Origin: Curvibacter gracilis ATCC BAA-807
GTDB lineage: Bacteria; Pseudomonadota; Gammaproteobacteria; Burkholderiales; Burkholderiaceae_C
NCBI RefSeq assembly: GCF_000518645.1
Contig: NZ_JADZ01000005.1
Coordinates: 337,704 to 401,703, forward strand
Reading direction: 5' to 3'
DNA length: 64,000 nucleotides
Part shown: positions 9,105 through 18,900 of the stretch, in pieces
How positions within the stretch are numbered: position 1 is the first letter of the stretch
Layout of the letters: every line of letters starts with the position of its first letter
Made by a program: the position numbers and the translations under genes
The notes under the pieces: model-generated
The model's database searches: none
What the model was told of the DNA's origin: nothing
Seen by the model: only the letters and a program-made list of their open reading frames with translations

Positions 9105-9518
9105 TCAGTCTTCGCCCGGCAGCATCACCGTGATGACCGGCTCTGCTTGATCACCGGGGCCGATGTGCATGTGCAAGGTGGTTCGTCGGGGCCTCTGCCC
9201 TCGCCCTCCCCTGGGCACTCGATGCAACTCGAAGGCAACCCGGTTCGAATCGGCCCGCTGCGCGGCCAGGTGTGCAAGCCACAGCACGTCCCACAGACGC
9301 CCGGCTTCGTCTTGGCTCACTTGGCGCTGGCTGTCAGCCTCGCTCCACGCGACGCAATTGGCCCAGGTCGGGGCCGTCATGGCCACAGCAACCCGGAAAC
9401 CAGCCTCTCGTGCGATGTCCGTGACGTCGATTAGCACGCCGTCTGCCAATGCCTGGGCGCGACTGTAGCGGTATACGAGGTCACCCTCATCTGGGTTGAG
9501 ATTGTTGGATGTGTTCAT
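9105..9518 (-). CDS. DUF6573-like island protein
   Basis: This 137-aa protein opens with DLVYRYSRAQALADGVLIDVTDIAREAG, a pattern that I associate with the DUF6573 family of plasmid and island proteins. Other segments are WDVLWLAHLAA and a C-terminal beta-rich part (LHMHIGPGDQAEP). Start 9518 was chosen because its ATG overlaps the stop of the gene at 9515-9697 in an ATGA arrangement. The molecular role is unknown. Confidence 0.75.
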   Translation of the reverse strand: MNTSNNLNPDEGDLVYRYSRAQALADGVLIDVTDIAREAGFRVAVAMTAPTWANCVAWSEADSQRQVSQDEAGRLWDVLWLAHLAAQRADSNRVAFELHRVPRGGRGQRPRRTTLHMHIGPGDQAEPVITVMLPGED

Positions 9519-9697
9519 GCCTGTGCCCTCTCCTTCTTGGTCACGATGACTGGCACCAGTCCGGTGCCGCGTGCGGCCATGCGCAGGATGTAGCGTTGCC
9601 CGAGGATCGTGGTCTTGAAATCCCGGTGGGTTTTGGCCCACTCGGAGGTTGTGATGGTGACCATGGCGGTCGGTTTGAGGTTGTCTGGTGTGGTCAT
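9515..9697 (-). CDS. Small hypothetical protein, coupled to DUF6573-like gene
   Basis: This 60-aa basic protein (MTTPDNLKPTAMVTITTSEW to KKERAQA) overlaps the DUF6573-like gene by 4 bp. Start 9697 is preceded by GGAAAGAG, an acceptable ribosome-binding site. No family is recognised; the pairing with the next gene suggests a two-gene unit. Confidence 0.65.
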   Translation of the reverse strand: MTTPDNLKPTAMVTITTSEWAKTHRDFKTTILGQRYILRMAARGTGLVPVIVTKKERAQA

Positions 9698-10644
9698 CGC
9701 TCTTTCCTTGGTGGGCCGGGCTCTTAGATTCCGAGCCTGTGGCTGTTTAGCTATTGGGCTTTGGGGCCCGTGAGTTGGTGGGTTGCGCGGTGGTGCGTTT
9801 GGGGGCTCGATGTGTGCCGTTCTCCTGAGTTCGTCGCCTGCGCCGGATTTGCTGCCGCTCTCGGGTGGACAGCGGTGGCGCCCAAGCCGCAGCCTGCTGG
9901 CCAGCAGGACCGGGTGCAGGGCCATGCGAAGCACTCGCCCCTGGGAGGCCGCAGGCAGGCAGCTACGGTCGCAGGGTTGGTGACGCCGATGGAGAGCGGG
10001 AGCACGGGCAACGAGGCACGCACCACAGCGCCGGGCGGCGGCGAAGCGCGGCCCGGTGGCAAGCCGAAGTCGGCGCGCAGTGGACCGACACCCGCCCGCG
10101 TGCAGCAGGGCTGGGTGTCCGGTCCACGGAGGGGGGCCGCGCTCAGCGCGGGGCCAGGCGTTCAGCCGCAGCCATCGAACCTGCGGCGCGGCCCACCGCG
10201 CTCAGGTTCGATCCGGGAGGGAGCCGCCTGTCAGCCCCCAGCAGGTCGTAGACCGTCGCGCCCAGGGGCAGCCGATCCCCAGGTCGGCGGTGACAGGTGG
10301 GAGGGCGAAGAGCCCTCGCGCCCCCCAAGCCGTTAGGCGCGGGTAACCGGCTTCAGGAGGGCGAAGCACGACCGTCGCCCGCGTCGCGTCCAGCGCAAGG
10401 GTGAAGCCGGTTACCCGCGCCTGGAGTTGCCCGCTGGCGGGCAACGGAGGGTGGGGGGCGCCGGTATCGTTGGGACCACGACAACCGTCCAGGGCGTCGA
10501 GTGAGCGGCCGGGCGTCCAGCACGGGAAAGCGAGTGATGGGCCTCAGCCGCGCCTGCGGCTGGGCTGTTCGGGGCCCCTGTTCACCCATCCTTGGATGGG
10601 GTGGCGTACAAGGGGGCTGTGTGGTCGTGGTGCCTATACATGGT
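9698..10644. other. Hairpin-dense non-coding region (candidate structured RNA or origin)
   Basis: No credible gene lies in these 947 bases, but from 10031 to 10600 perfect or near-perfect inverted repeats follow one another: 10031-36/10051-56; 10080-93/10113-27 (one bulge, 19-nt loop); 10137-42/10146-51; 10174-83/10203-12 enclosing 10186-91/10196-10201 with a CCCA loop; 10224-33/10291-300; 10301-06/10312-17; 10335-55/10402-22; 10426-34/10437-45; 10445-50/10557-62 is not paired, but 10545-50/10557-62 is; and 10585-91/10594-600. An isolated 16-bp palindrome is at 9893-9908. Such density fits a large structured RNA or a folded single-strand origin; the strand is unknown. Confidence 0.6.
10335..10422. 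repeat. 21-bp perfect inverted repeat with branched loop
   Basis: The arms 10335-10355 and 10402-10422 are fully complementary over 21 bp (starting AGGCGCGGGTAACC). The 46-nt interior contains a further stem (GGGCGA 10359-10364 with TCGCCC 10375-10380). It is the strongest element of the hairpin-dense region. Confidence 0.85.
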
Positions 10645-11463
10645 ATGAAGAACACACAGCAATTGATTGGCAAGCGCCGCCCTGATGGGCGGGTGCTTGC
10701 TTTGGATGCGGAGCGGCGCACACTCAGAGCGCTGCACCGTTTCGGGTGGCTGCGCACGCGAGACCTTGCTGCGCTGGTGCACACGAGGTGGGCACCGAAG
10801 CCTGCGGCAGAGCCTAGCCTGGCGCCGATTGCCGCGACGGCCAGCGCTCTGCGCATGGCCCAGCGGACTTTACGGCGCATGCGAGAAGCTCGCCTGGTGC
10901 TATCGGCACAGGGGCCGGACGGCAGCACGCTGTACGCCCTGGCCGAGCCAGGGGTGCGGGCGTTACTGACCATGGGCGTGGAGGCGGTGTCGGGCAAGGA
11001 TGCGATGCGTGGCATCAGCGGCGGGTACTTCCGGCACCGCTGTGTTTCCAACGAGATTGCGATCGCGGGCATCGTGCAAGGGCTGCGCGCGTCCACTGAG
11101 CGGGAGATTGCACAGGGACTTTGGGCGGGTGGCTCGGCCGGCATCGCGGGCAAGCGCCCAGACGTGCTGTGGCGCAATCGTGAGTCGTGGGACTGGATAG
11201 AAGTCCAGCGCAGCCGGCCCAACGCTCGGGATTACGCGCGGTTGCTAGTCTGGCTGCAGCACATGCTGGTCGTTCACAGCCGGCCTGGTGCGGAGATTGC
11301 CGAGGGGGTTCGGTTGCGAAAAATCGTGTTCGTTTGTTCGACGGCCTTCGGTGCCCGCCTGCTTCGCGATCTGCGCGAAAAAAAAGTTGCAGAAAGTGCG
11401 CTGAAACAGCTTGTTTTGCTCAGCCACTCGCTATACGCATTAGACCCAGTCAAGTTTTGCTGA
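10645..11463 (+). CDS. Putative replication-relaxation-type protein
   Basis: This 272-aa protein resembles the replication-relaxation (Replic_Relax) type found on integrative elements and plasmids. The N-terminal part has a winged-helix look (RTLRALHRFGWLRTRDLAALV), with more helix-turn-helix-like sequence around ALRMAQRTLRRMREARLV. The middle (ISGGYFRHRCVSNEIAIAG) and the later segment KRPDVLW...WIEVQRSRPN look like a nuclease-like fold with an E-x-Q strand. ATG 10645 was chosen because the longer frame runs back into the hairpin region. Family assignment is from pattern memory and moderate. Confidence 0.6.
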   Translation: MKNTQQLIGKRRPDGRVLALDAERRTLRALHRFGWLRTRDLAALVHTRWAPKPAAEPSLAPIAATASALRMAQRTLRRMREARLVLSAQGPDGSTLYALAEPGVRALLTMGVEAVSGKDAMRGISGGYFRHRCVSNEIAIAGIVQGLRASTEREIAQGLWAGGSAGIAGKRPDVLWRNRESWDWIEVQRSRPNARDYARLLVWLQHMLVVHSRPGAEIAEGVRLRKIVFVCSTAFGARLLRDLREKKVAESALKQLVLLSHSLYALDPVKFC

Positions 11464-11695
11464 AGAGGTACGGGACAGTGAGGGCCGCACTGTTCGTCTT
11501 TCCTGATTTGTCGCCGCAATAATTCATGCGGCGCGACTCGGCGGCTGCAGCGCGGCCCCGCCGAGTTCCCTCAACACACCCCTGATGCCGGCCTCTCGGT
11601 TCATGGCGCCTCGCCCCCTGCTTTGGAGTCACTCCAAAGAATATATTTTTCCGATCTCGCACGCTAGATCGGGCGGCTTTCGGCTCTTTCACCGC

Positions 11696-13381
11696 TCATT
11701 TTTTTGGGAAGGCTATGCGTGTCGGATTGACGAGTATCAGGATGTCTCCGAGAGGAAGGAAAAACGATTCAGGCTCTACCTCGGCTGTCAGTCGTTCCAC
11801 CGATTTTCCAAGCGATGCCACGAACTCGTCGGCTGAATCGCTGGGTTGTTGAGTTCGCTGACGTAGGAAGTTGCCCCAGTCACACCAGACCGCCCGAGAA
11901 TCATGGCCATTTGCGGATGTGAAGTGAGCATAATACCGCCCTAGCACGACGAGGTGCACGGAGAGAGCGGCATCGGTTTTGATCGAGAGGCGCTCTTTCA
12001 AACCATCGACCCCAACCGCATCCATCCAGCCCACGACATCAGCGATCCACTTGTTGCTGTCATCGACCAGGCTACTCGCATTGTTCCGACGCACTTTGTC
12101 GTCACTCACAAATGGTTGCTGCCACTTGAGCTGGAAGAGAATGATGCTGCTGCAGCCAGTATCGTACGCGACGAAATCAATGTCGGTAACCGTCTTACCA
12201 TCACGCTTCAACTTTACGCCATCAAGGCAGTGCCAATGGGGCGCGGGGAACTGTGATCGCAGTTCAGCAACCCATCTGCCTTCACGTCGATTGGCAGCAT
12301 CAAACCAGTCCTTCTCGTAACGCCTGCGTAGTTCTGTCCAGAGAAATAGAAATGGATTGAGCTCCAGACCGTACATCGGGAGCGCCACAAATTGCTGGCT
12401 CGTCCTGACCGCCGGAGCGAGGGCTTGTGTTCCACGCTCCAAATGGTCCTTGGCGTTTGCAGGGCTCAATGTCAGGTGATCCAAAAGCTCCGACACTTCT
12501 TGTCGGGACGCATCGAGAAAATTGGCTATCCCTTCGACCAACTCTTCGTGAAGTGCTCCGCCAGTCAAGAGATTCCTGAGTCCAATGCGTGAATCATCAG
12601 CATTCTGAAGTCCAGCATAGCAAAGCCTCTGCTGCGACATGGCCGAGAGCGCTTCGAGAACCGCTACGTATGCCGAATAGGCACGACCTCCAAAGCGGTC
12701 GTCATCTGCCAACATATCCCTGAAAGACATCCTTTTCAGATACAGGACTGCCCATTCCCTGAAGTAGTCGTCGACGCCGTCAAAAGGTTGGTCTTCAGGC
12801 GACGGGTTACTACGAAGGTAGCCGGCCAGGCGGGGAAGCAATTCCATATGGCGAAGCTCCAAAGCGGCCTCCTTGGGGCGATCCTCCACGACCGTCATGT
12901 CACTGAGCCAGCTCAACCCTTGAAACCCAACCTGCTCCCGGTACGCGGTGTTGTCTTGTATGGACAGGACAAGCAGCGTCATTCCCTTCAATTTGCGCTC
13001 GTCGATCTCGCCTTTTAGCGCTCCCGAGCGCAACAGATTCAGTTGTTTCTCAGCCATCGTTAGGCAGCCCATCCGCCACAGAAACTCATCCGTCTGCTCC
13101 GCAGTCGCAGCATTGGAAGTGAAGAGTTTGGGCGTATCTGCCTTCAACTCGGACGGCAGGACTCGCTTCAAGGCCGCATTGATTGAGTACTTGCGGATGC
13201 TCTCCGCCCGTAACGCCGAATCGTCCAACTCCTTCAGCTCTGGAATCAGCTCTCGGCAAAAGACGTAATCAAGGGCGCGCAGAGTCTCGAGGGTCAACGC
13301 CTCCGAAGGTTTCTCATAGCCGCGCAGGACATACCGTTCGTCCGTGATGGCATCCTGGAGAAGGCGTATTGGGTCTTTCAT
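11696..13381 (-). CDS. DISARM-associated 561-aa protein with QxK nuclease-like motif
   Basis: This is the last gene of the defence operon; its ATG overlaps the drmC stop by 4 bp (ATGA), so it is almost surely co-translated. The first 370 residues are helical and unrecognised. Near residues 395-420, TDIDFVAYD followed by IILFQLKW has the spacing of a PD-(D/E)xK core in its D...QxK form, known from Mrr- and NERD-type nucleases. I infer a nuclease or DNA-end-processing role. It is not one of the five classical class 1 DISARM proteins, so it is an accessory gene. No membrane segments. Start 13381 was chosen for the overlap; a longer frame has no support. Confidence 0.75.
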   Translation of the reverse strand: MKDPIRLLQDAITDERYVLRGYEKPSEALTLETLRALDYVFCRELIPELKELDDSALRAESIRKYSINAALKRVLPSELKADTPKLFTSNAATAEQTDEFLWRMGCLTMAEKQLNLLRSGALKGEIDERKLKGMTLLVLSIQDNTAYREQVGFQGLSWLSDMTVVEDRPKEAALELRHMELLPRLAGYLRSNPSPEDQPFDGVDDYFREWAVLYLKRMSFRDMLADDDRFGGRAYSAYVAVLEALSAMSQQRLCYAGLQNADDSRIGLRNLLTGGALHEELVEGIANFLDASRQEVSELLDHLTLSPANAKDHLERGTQALAPAVRTSQQFVALPMYGLELNPFLFLWTELRRRYEKDWFDAANRREGRWVAELRSQFPAPHWHCLDGVKLKRDGKTVTDIDFVAYDTGCSSIILFQLKWQQPFVSDDKVRRNNASSLVDDSNKWIADVVGWMDAVGVDGLKERLSIKTDAALSVHLVVLGRYYAHFTSANGHDSRAVWCDWGNFLRQRTQQPSDSADEFVASLGKSVERLTAEVEPESFFLPLGDILILVNPTRIAFPKK

Positions 13382-14142
13382 ACAGAAGAAACGATCTTCA
13401 AGGACACCAATGCGCGCAGATGTTCTTCCAGCATCTGCGGGATATTCCCGCCAGAAAGCAATAGCCCTGCCTCCATGTTCCTCTCCATGGCAAATCCCGT
13501 CAGGTTTGCGCTGGTGATGAAGCAAGTGTGTCGATCGGCCACTGCCACCTTGGCGTGTACTCGTCCGTCAGTGAATATTTCGCCTCGATCCCGCCATGTA
13601 TAGAGATGAGCATTGGGCACCAGGGCCTTCATCTTTCCGATCGCATCGAACGAGATGCTGCCGCCATCATCTTGGGATGATTCGAGGAGCATGGAGATAC
13701 TCACACCTCGTGCGCTTGCTTCGTTCAAGGCCTTCACGATCGTCGAGACGTCATAGGCCACGAAGCTGGTGACGAACAGAGTTTGCTTGGCGGCGTTAAC
13801 GACTTGCAGGAGCGCTTGCTCCGTTCGACGTGCGGAGACGAATGGTGTCGTCGGCCCCGTCCACACGAGTTCGGTAGACTGACGAGTCGCCATGTTCCCA
13901 ACCGCATGGCTGGCGGCGAGCAGCATCGAGGCCAATTCGATGGGACTAACCGACGTGGCCTGCCAAGCAATGACAAGCTGATCAACGATAGCTCTGGCTG
14001 CGGGTGTACCCACGACATCTGATAGCGAGATATTAGCCTCACCGCCGCCTCCAATCCTCCGAATCCTGCCCGCCAGCGCTTGAGCCTTCTCGGGAGAGAT
14101 CAGACAGACTATGGCTGTGACGGCTTCCAGCAGCCTTTCCAT
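13378..14142 (-). CDS. drmC: DISARM protein DrmC, phospholipase-D fold
   Basis: This 254-aa protein carries one clear HKD motif near the C-terminus (VHAKVAVADRHTCFITSANL, then ERNMEAGLL) and a degenerate N-terminal half. That is the PLD/PLDc_2 nuclease-like architecture of DrmC. In DISARM the protein is conserved, though it was reported to be dispensable for protection in the Bacillus system. It lies directly after drmB (1-bp gap), as in known DISARM loci. Start 14142 (MERLLEAV) gives that tight junction; the longer frame to 14274 only runs inside drmB. Confidence 0.88.
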   Translation of the reverse strand: MERLLEAVTAIVCLISPEKAQALAGRIRRIGGGGEANISLSDVVGTPAARAIVDQLVIAWQATSVSPIELASMLLAASHAVGNMATRQSTELVWTGPTTPFVSARRTEQALLQVVNAAKQTLFVTSFVAYDVSTIVKALNEASARGVSISMLLESSQDDGGSISFDAIGKMKALVPNAHLYTWRDRGEIFTDGRVHAKVAVADRHTCFITSANLTGFAMERNMEAGLLLSGGNIPQMLEEHLRALVSLKIVSSV

Positions 14143-14143
14143 G

Positions 14144-15997
14144 TCACGGCCCCGCGAAGAACGCGGCATCCCCTCTGTCGAGGGTCTGCACCAGCAACGA
14201 TCTGTCGAGGTAACGATTGCCTCGTTCGCAGGATGTCTCGGCGACCAGGCTGCACGCATGGCAGGCTGCCGCATGGAGCGAACGATCTTTCGCCGGATCG
14301 TGCTCGGAGCAAAGCGGATCGGACGAACAGATCTTCGATCGGTTCAACGCCTGCCGGAGCAGTCGCCCGAGGTTTTCGGGCTTGCCGAGATCGACGAGAC
14401 CACCCAGCGTCCCATCAGAGTCAGCTGCCGCCGTATAGATGAGGATGCCCGCTTGGGGACTCGTACTCGACACGTCGGCGTAGATTCGTTCGCGGATGCT
14501 CGCTGCGTTGTAGCCGCATTCAAGCGCCAGCTCACGGATGAGAAGGTGCGAGAGCGTGTGGAGCATGGCGTACCGGATGCCGGGGTAGCCCTCGTTCGGG
14601 TCGAGGTGGCGCGAATTTCGCCATCCGCGATGACCGCCTTCGAGCATGCCGTCCACGCGCTTGACGCCGTCTTGCGCCTCCCACGTTTTCAGCGCCTGTT
14701 CGTCGAACTGGATGAAAATCCCTTCGCCGTGAACCTGATTGGCGGGAACCCAATCCGGCTTACGGAGCGCCAGGCCCGCCATCTGTGGTCGCGCGTTGGG
14801 GTCGCTCGATTCCTCGGGCGCTTCCACGCGGGTAAAGCCCAACAAGGCGTTGACCTCGCGTAGCCTTTCCAGCAGCAGCACTCTGCTGATTCGATTCTCA
14901 AAGCCGGACGGCGTGGCCACCTTCTTGCTCATGAAGTGCGGGTAGTCGGCAGGCGGATTGGCCGCCGTCAGCACCTCCCACTCCGGCCCCTTGATGTCGG
15001 CTTCACCAACGGTGTCCTGACCACCGTCGTTGCGATGGGCTTCGATGGCGGTCCAGACGTCCGATGCTGGGTACCTGTTGATGCCCGGCAAGGCCCCGGT
15101 CTTCTTCAAGGTCTTCACCGTCACCGCGACGGCGGCCTCCGAATCCAGATCGTCGAAGAACTCCCATCCGTCCTGAATCAGTTGGCCAAGCGGGTCTTTG
15201 GCCTGCGGGATGGCGAGCGCCGACAGGGTGATCGGGAACCAACTGTTCGTCGAACCCAGCAGGACCGCCCGTGCTTCCTCGTCGCACTCTTCATCGAAAT
15301 GATCAAGGTGGGGATGTCTGCCTCGGCAGCTCGGCAAGTTCTCCTTCCCTAGCTTGCCAAAGGCATGCGCCATGCTGCGCGCAGCGCCACAAGCACATTT
15401 CACCCACAAATTTTCGGTTTGCAAAGAGGCACCGCTCTCAAAGAAGCTCAGCGACTCACGGCAAGTGCTGTTGCCACCATGAACGAAGTATCTCCACGGG
15501 AAATCGTCTAGATGGCCTGCTCGGCAAGCCAAGAGGAAACGCGCCGGAACGGCATCGGCATCCTTCGCGGGCTGGTCGCCCTTGGAGCCACGGCAACCCT
15601 TGTGGACGAACCGGGTTCGTTCCGGTCGGAAGCGGTTCTCTTTGATCTCGAACAGCCCTGCATCGAAGGGCGACAGCAGACCGCACTTCACGCAGCGCAT
15701 CCAGCGCGGGAACGGGCGGACGGGAACACCGATGTTCGCCTCCGCCGACCACGGATCAACGAGTTCGCTCTTCTGGAATGGCGGCATGCGCAGGTTCTCC
15801 ACCTGCGATCCAAGAACCTTGCGGACGGCTGCGAGCAGGCGCGGCTCGCCTATGGGCTGGCACCTGTCTTTTTCCCACTGGTCGATACCCAGCGTCACGA
15901 CCGAGAGGCTCGGCAGGTCGATCAGCGCGCCTGGCCCATATGTCCAGAGCAGTTGGCTGGGGCGGACTTCGCCGACGAGTGTTTTATTCGTGGTCAT
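14144..15997 (-). CDS. drmB: DISARM protein DrmB (DUF1998)
   Basis: This 617-aa protein opens with VGEVRPSQLLWTYGPGALIDLP, typical of DrmB. It has a Cys pair MRCVKCGLLSPFD near residue 105 and closes with the DUF1998 cysteine cluster (CHACSLVAETSCERGNRYLD). DrmB forms the DrmAB complex that binds DNA and is central to DISARM restriction. The gene sits 2 bp after drmA and 1 bp before drmC on the same strand. ATG 15997 was preferred to the upstream frame because it starts exactly at the junction and gives a normal length for the family. Confidence 0.93.
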   Translation of the reverse strand: MTTNKTLVGEVRPSQLLWTYGPGALIDLPSLSVVTLGIDQWEKDRCQPIGEPRLLAAVRKVLGSQVENLRMPPFQKSELVDPWSAEANIGVPVRPFPRWMRCVKCGLLSPFDAGLFEIKENRFRPERTRFVHKGCRGSKGDQPAKDADAVPARFLLACRAGHLDDFPWRYFVHGGNSTCRESLSFFESGASLQTENLWVKCACGAARSMAHAFGKLGKENLPSCRGRHPHLDHFDEECDEEARAVLLGSTNSWFPITLSALAIPQAKDPLGQLIQDGWEFFDDLDSEAAVAVTVKTLKKTGALPGINRYPASDVWTAIEAHRNDGGQDTVGEADIKGPEWEVLTAANPPADYPHFMSKKVATPSGFENRISRVLLLERLREVNALLGFTRVEAPEESSDPNARPQMAGLALRKPDWVPANQVHGEGIFIQFDEQALKTWEAQDGVKRVDGMLEGGHRGWRNSRHLDPNEGYPGIRYAMLHTLSHLLIRELALECGYNAASIRERIYADVSSTSPQAGILIYTAAADSDGTLGGLVDLGKPENLGRLLRQALNRSKICSSDPLCSEHDPAKDRSLHAAACHACSLVAETSCERGNRYLDRSLLVQTLDRGDAAFFAGP

Positions 15998-15999
15998 GG

Positions 16000-18900
16000 T
16001 TAGTCCTCGTCCTTCGGCAGCAAACGCGGCTTCCACCCGTGATCGTCCGAGATGTGCCCCGTGTTCATAATCAGGCGCACGCCCGGCTCCACTTCACGCA
16101 TCGACATCGGAACCGTCCAGTTGTCCCATGCATGGATGCCCGGCGACTTGACCAGCCCGACCATCGTCGCTGCCTGCGCCCCTCGCTTTTCGTAGGCCAG
16201 CTTGCGACCAGGGACGCTCACCTCCTTCGCCCATTCGTCCGCGCGCTCTTTCAGTTCGCGCTCGGCCAGATTCTTGATGGTGGTCGTCTCGCTGACGTTC
16301 CAAGCACGCCGTACCAGCACGTCGATGGCGCCGGTGATCTCGGGCTTGTCGGACTTGTCCAGCTCTCCCGCACCCACGTTCGGGCTGAAGGCGTCGTTCT
16401 CCAGTCGCATCAGTGAGAGGAGCGCGCCGGTCAGGCCGCGATCCATCGCGCGCGGGGAGAACGGTGTCACCGATTGCGCTTCCACATGCTTGTAGAAAGT
16501 CGCGTGGTAGTGCTCGAAGGTCTCGTAGTGCGAGAGGTCACGCGGACGCGCCCACGTGAGCACCGTGCAGACCAAGCCGGGGAAAGAACGGCCTACGCGA
16601 CTGGTCGCCTGGATATACTCGGCCGTACCCTTGGGCTGGCCGTTCACTGCCATCAGGCCCAGCCGGTTCACGTCCACGCCGACCGACAGCATGTTGGTGG
16701 CCAGCACCACGTCGATCGCACGGGTGTCACCCTCGTTCCATTTCGTCACGTACTTCCCGGTAGCCGCATCGAGCGTGGCCTTGAACTTGACCTCCAGATC
16801 GTCGAGGTACTTCGGGATGTCCTGACTGGAAACGCGCGAGGTCAGCTCGCGGATGTTGTTGACGCTGCGCTGCGCTAGCGCGGGCCGTTCGACCATGCTC
16901 ATCTGCACACGGTAGGAACGTGTCTGCACGTCGTCCTCGGCCAAACGCCGCATCCCGCCCAATTCACGCAGCGAATTGAAATAGCCGACCGTCGTCATAT
17001 ACGGATCGGCGGGCTCGCCGAAACGATCGAACAGTGCCTGCGCCGCCGTCAGGAAGGCCGTATAGACGCGGATCAGCATCGCGGGCCGTGAACTGCCGGG
17101 TGAACACACACCGAGATAACGGCGTCCGGGTCGCTCTTCGATCGGGCGCTGCACCGAGAAGTAGTTGTCCTCCACGTCCAAGCCGTGCGGCGGAAACACC
17201 GACACGCGCCGCATGAACACGTTGTTCACTTGTTCTTTGGCTTTGCGCACCGTCGCCGTGGACGCGACGATCTTCGGTTTGACGGTCTTTCCATCGAGCG
17301 ACCACCCGCACAGTTCATCGACGGCAGATTCGTACAGACCGACCATCGTGCCCAATGGCCCGCTGATGAGGTGGAACTCGTCTTGGATGATCAGGTCGGG
17401 CGGTCGAATGGGGTTGACGGGTTTCACTGCAGCAGCAGGCAAACCCTTGGTCGCCCGGTGCCCGGTATTGCATTCGCAGCCTGGCCATAGCAAGCCGTGA
17501 CGCTCGCACTCCTGGTTCACTCGACCGAACAGCGTACGCACCTGACCGCGCCACGCCATCATGGCGAACTTGTCCACGGTGGCGATCATCATCGTCGGTG
17601 GGCGGTGGTAGATCTCTTCGTCCACCGTCAGCACTGGGATACCAGGTTGCGACAACTTGCCCGATTTGCCTCGAGAGAACTCGCAGCGGCCCTTCTTGTC
17701 GCCGCAGTAGACCAGGGTGCGCCCTCGCTCCTTGTCCACATCTACTTCACGTCCCGGTGCGATGTCGGAGCCGCACCACGGACAACTGGTCAGTTGCGCG
17801 GGAGATGTTGCCCCGGCGTGGTTCCTGCCGGGATTGCGGATGTCCTCGATGGCGCGATGGCTGTCCTCGGTCGTGCCCGGCGTCACCTTGTTGCCGACCC
17901 AGAGGCCGATGGTGAAGGCTTCATGGCCCAATGACGAATCGCCACCAGCCAACGCCTCACGCCGCAATACCTCCATCGCGCAGATCAGCGCAGTTGCACG
18001 CTGGAACTGCTGCAGGGTCAGCAGACGCAAGGTGTAGCGCATGATCACGGCCAGACCACGTGAGGCGTCGTAGCCGCCAAGCTTGCCTTGCAAGCGCCGG
18101 ATCGCCATCGTGAACGCCGCCACGCCCAAATAGGCTTCAGTCTTACCACCGCCGGTGGGGAACCACAACAGATCGGCATGGGATTCCATCGGCTGCACGC
18201 GATCCGCATGAGTGGGGTCGGCCAACGACGGGATCGACAGCAACAGGAACGCCAACTGGAAAGGACGCCAGCTGCGGTTCTTCGGCAGGTCGAACTGATC
18301 TACGGAAACGTCCCGGCCTCGTCGTACTTCGAGCGCATACTGGCTGCGCACACGCTGGATCGCCATCGCCTTGTTGGCGAAGCGGAAAGCCGCCAGCGCC
18401 TTCTCGTCGTTCTTCAGTGTGTCGATGCCTTGCTGCAGGCGCGCCTGGATTTCCTGACACCGATTCAGCGCCTGTGCAGCCGAGGTGTCATACCCGACCA
18501 CGTCCTCGCCGATGCGGACGCGTTGCTCGGCGATCCACGCGGTGTAGTCGTTCGTCAGTACGTTCAGGGCGGCGACCAACTCATCGACGCCCAATGTGGC
18601 GAGGCGTTGCATGTCGAGCAGGCCGCTCGCCACCATCTCCTTCATCGCTGGGCGGTCTGCGGCATTGAGTCCCGGCGTCTCCGTGACCTGCACTTCGTAT
18701 TGCGGCAGCACGGTGGTGCGCACTTCGGTGGCCAAGGTCACGTCGTCCGCCGTCTCGGCATGGACGGCGACGCCATGTCCAACCGCGAACTCCACGCGGT
18801 TGCGGTAGATCATTTCCAGCGATTCGCGCTCGGCATCCATGCCATCAGCGTCCAGCACGGGACGCCGGCGGAAGATGGCGCGGTTGGAAGCCTCTGCTTC

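Noticed and set aside
9761-10336. Long plus-strand frame of 191 codons in the GC-rich non-coding region
   Set aside because: The product is low-complexity Pro/Gly/Arg, resembles no protein, has no ribosome-binding site, and runs across hairpins that explain the region better.
10031-10600. Group II intron as the cause of the hairpin-dense region
   Set aside because: No reverse transcriptase or maturase is near and no conserved domain V pattern with its AGC triad and asymmetric bulge was found.
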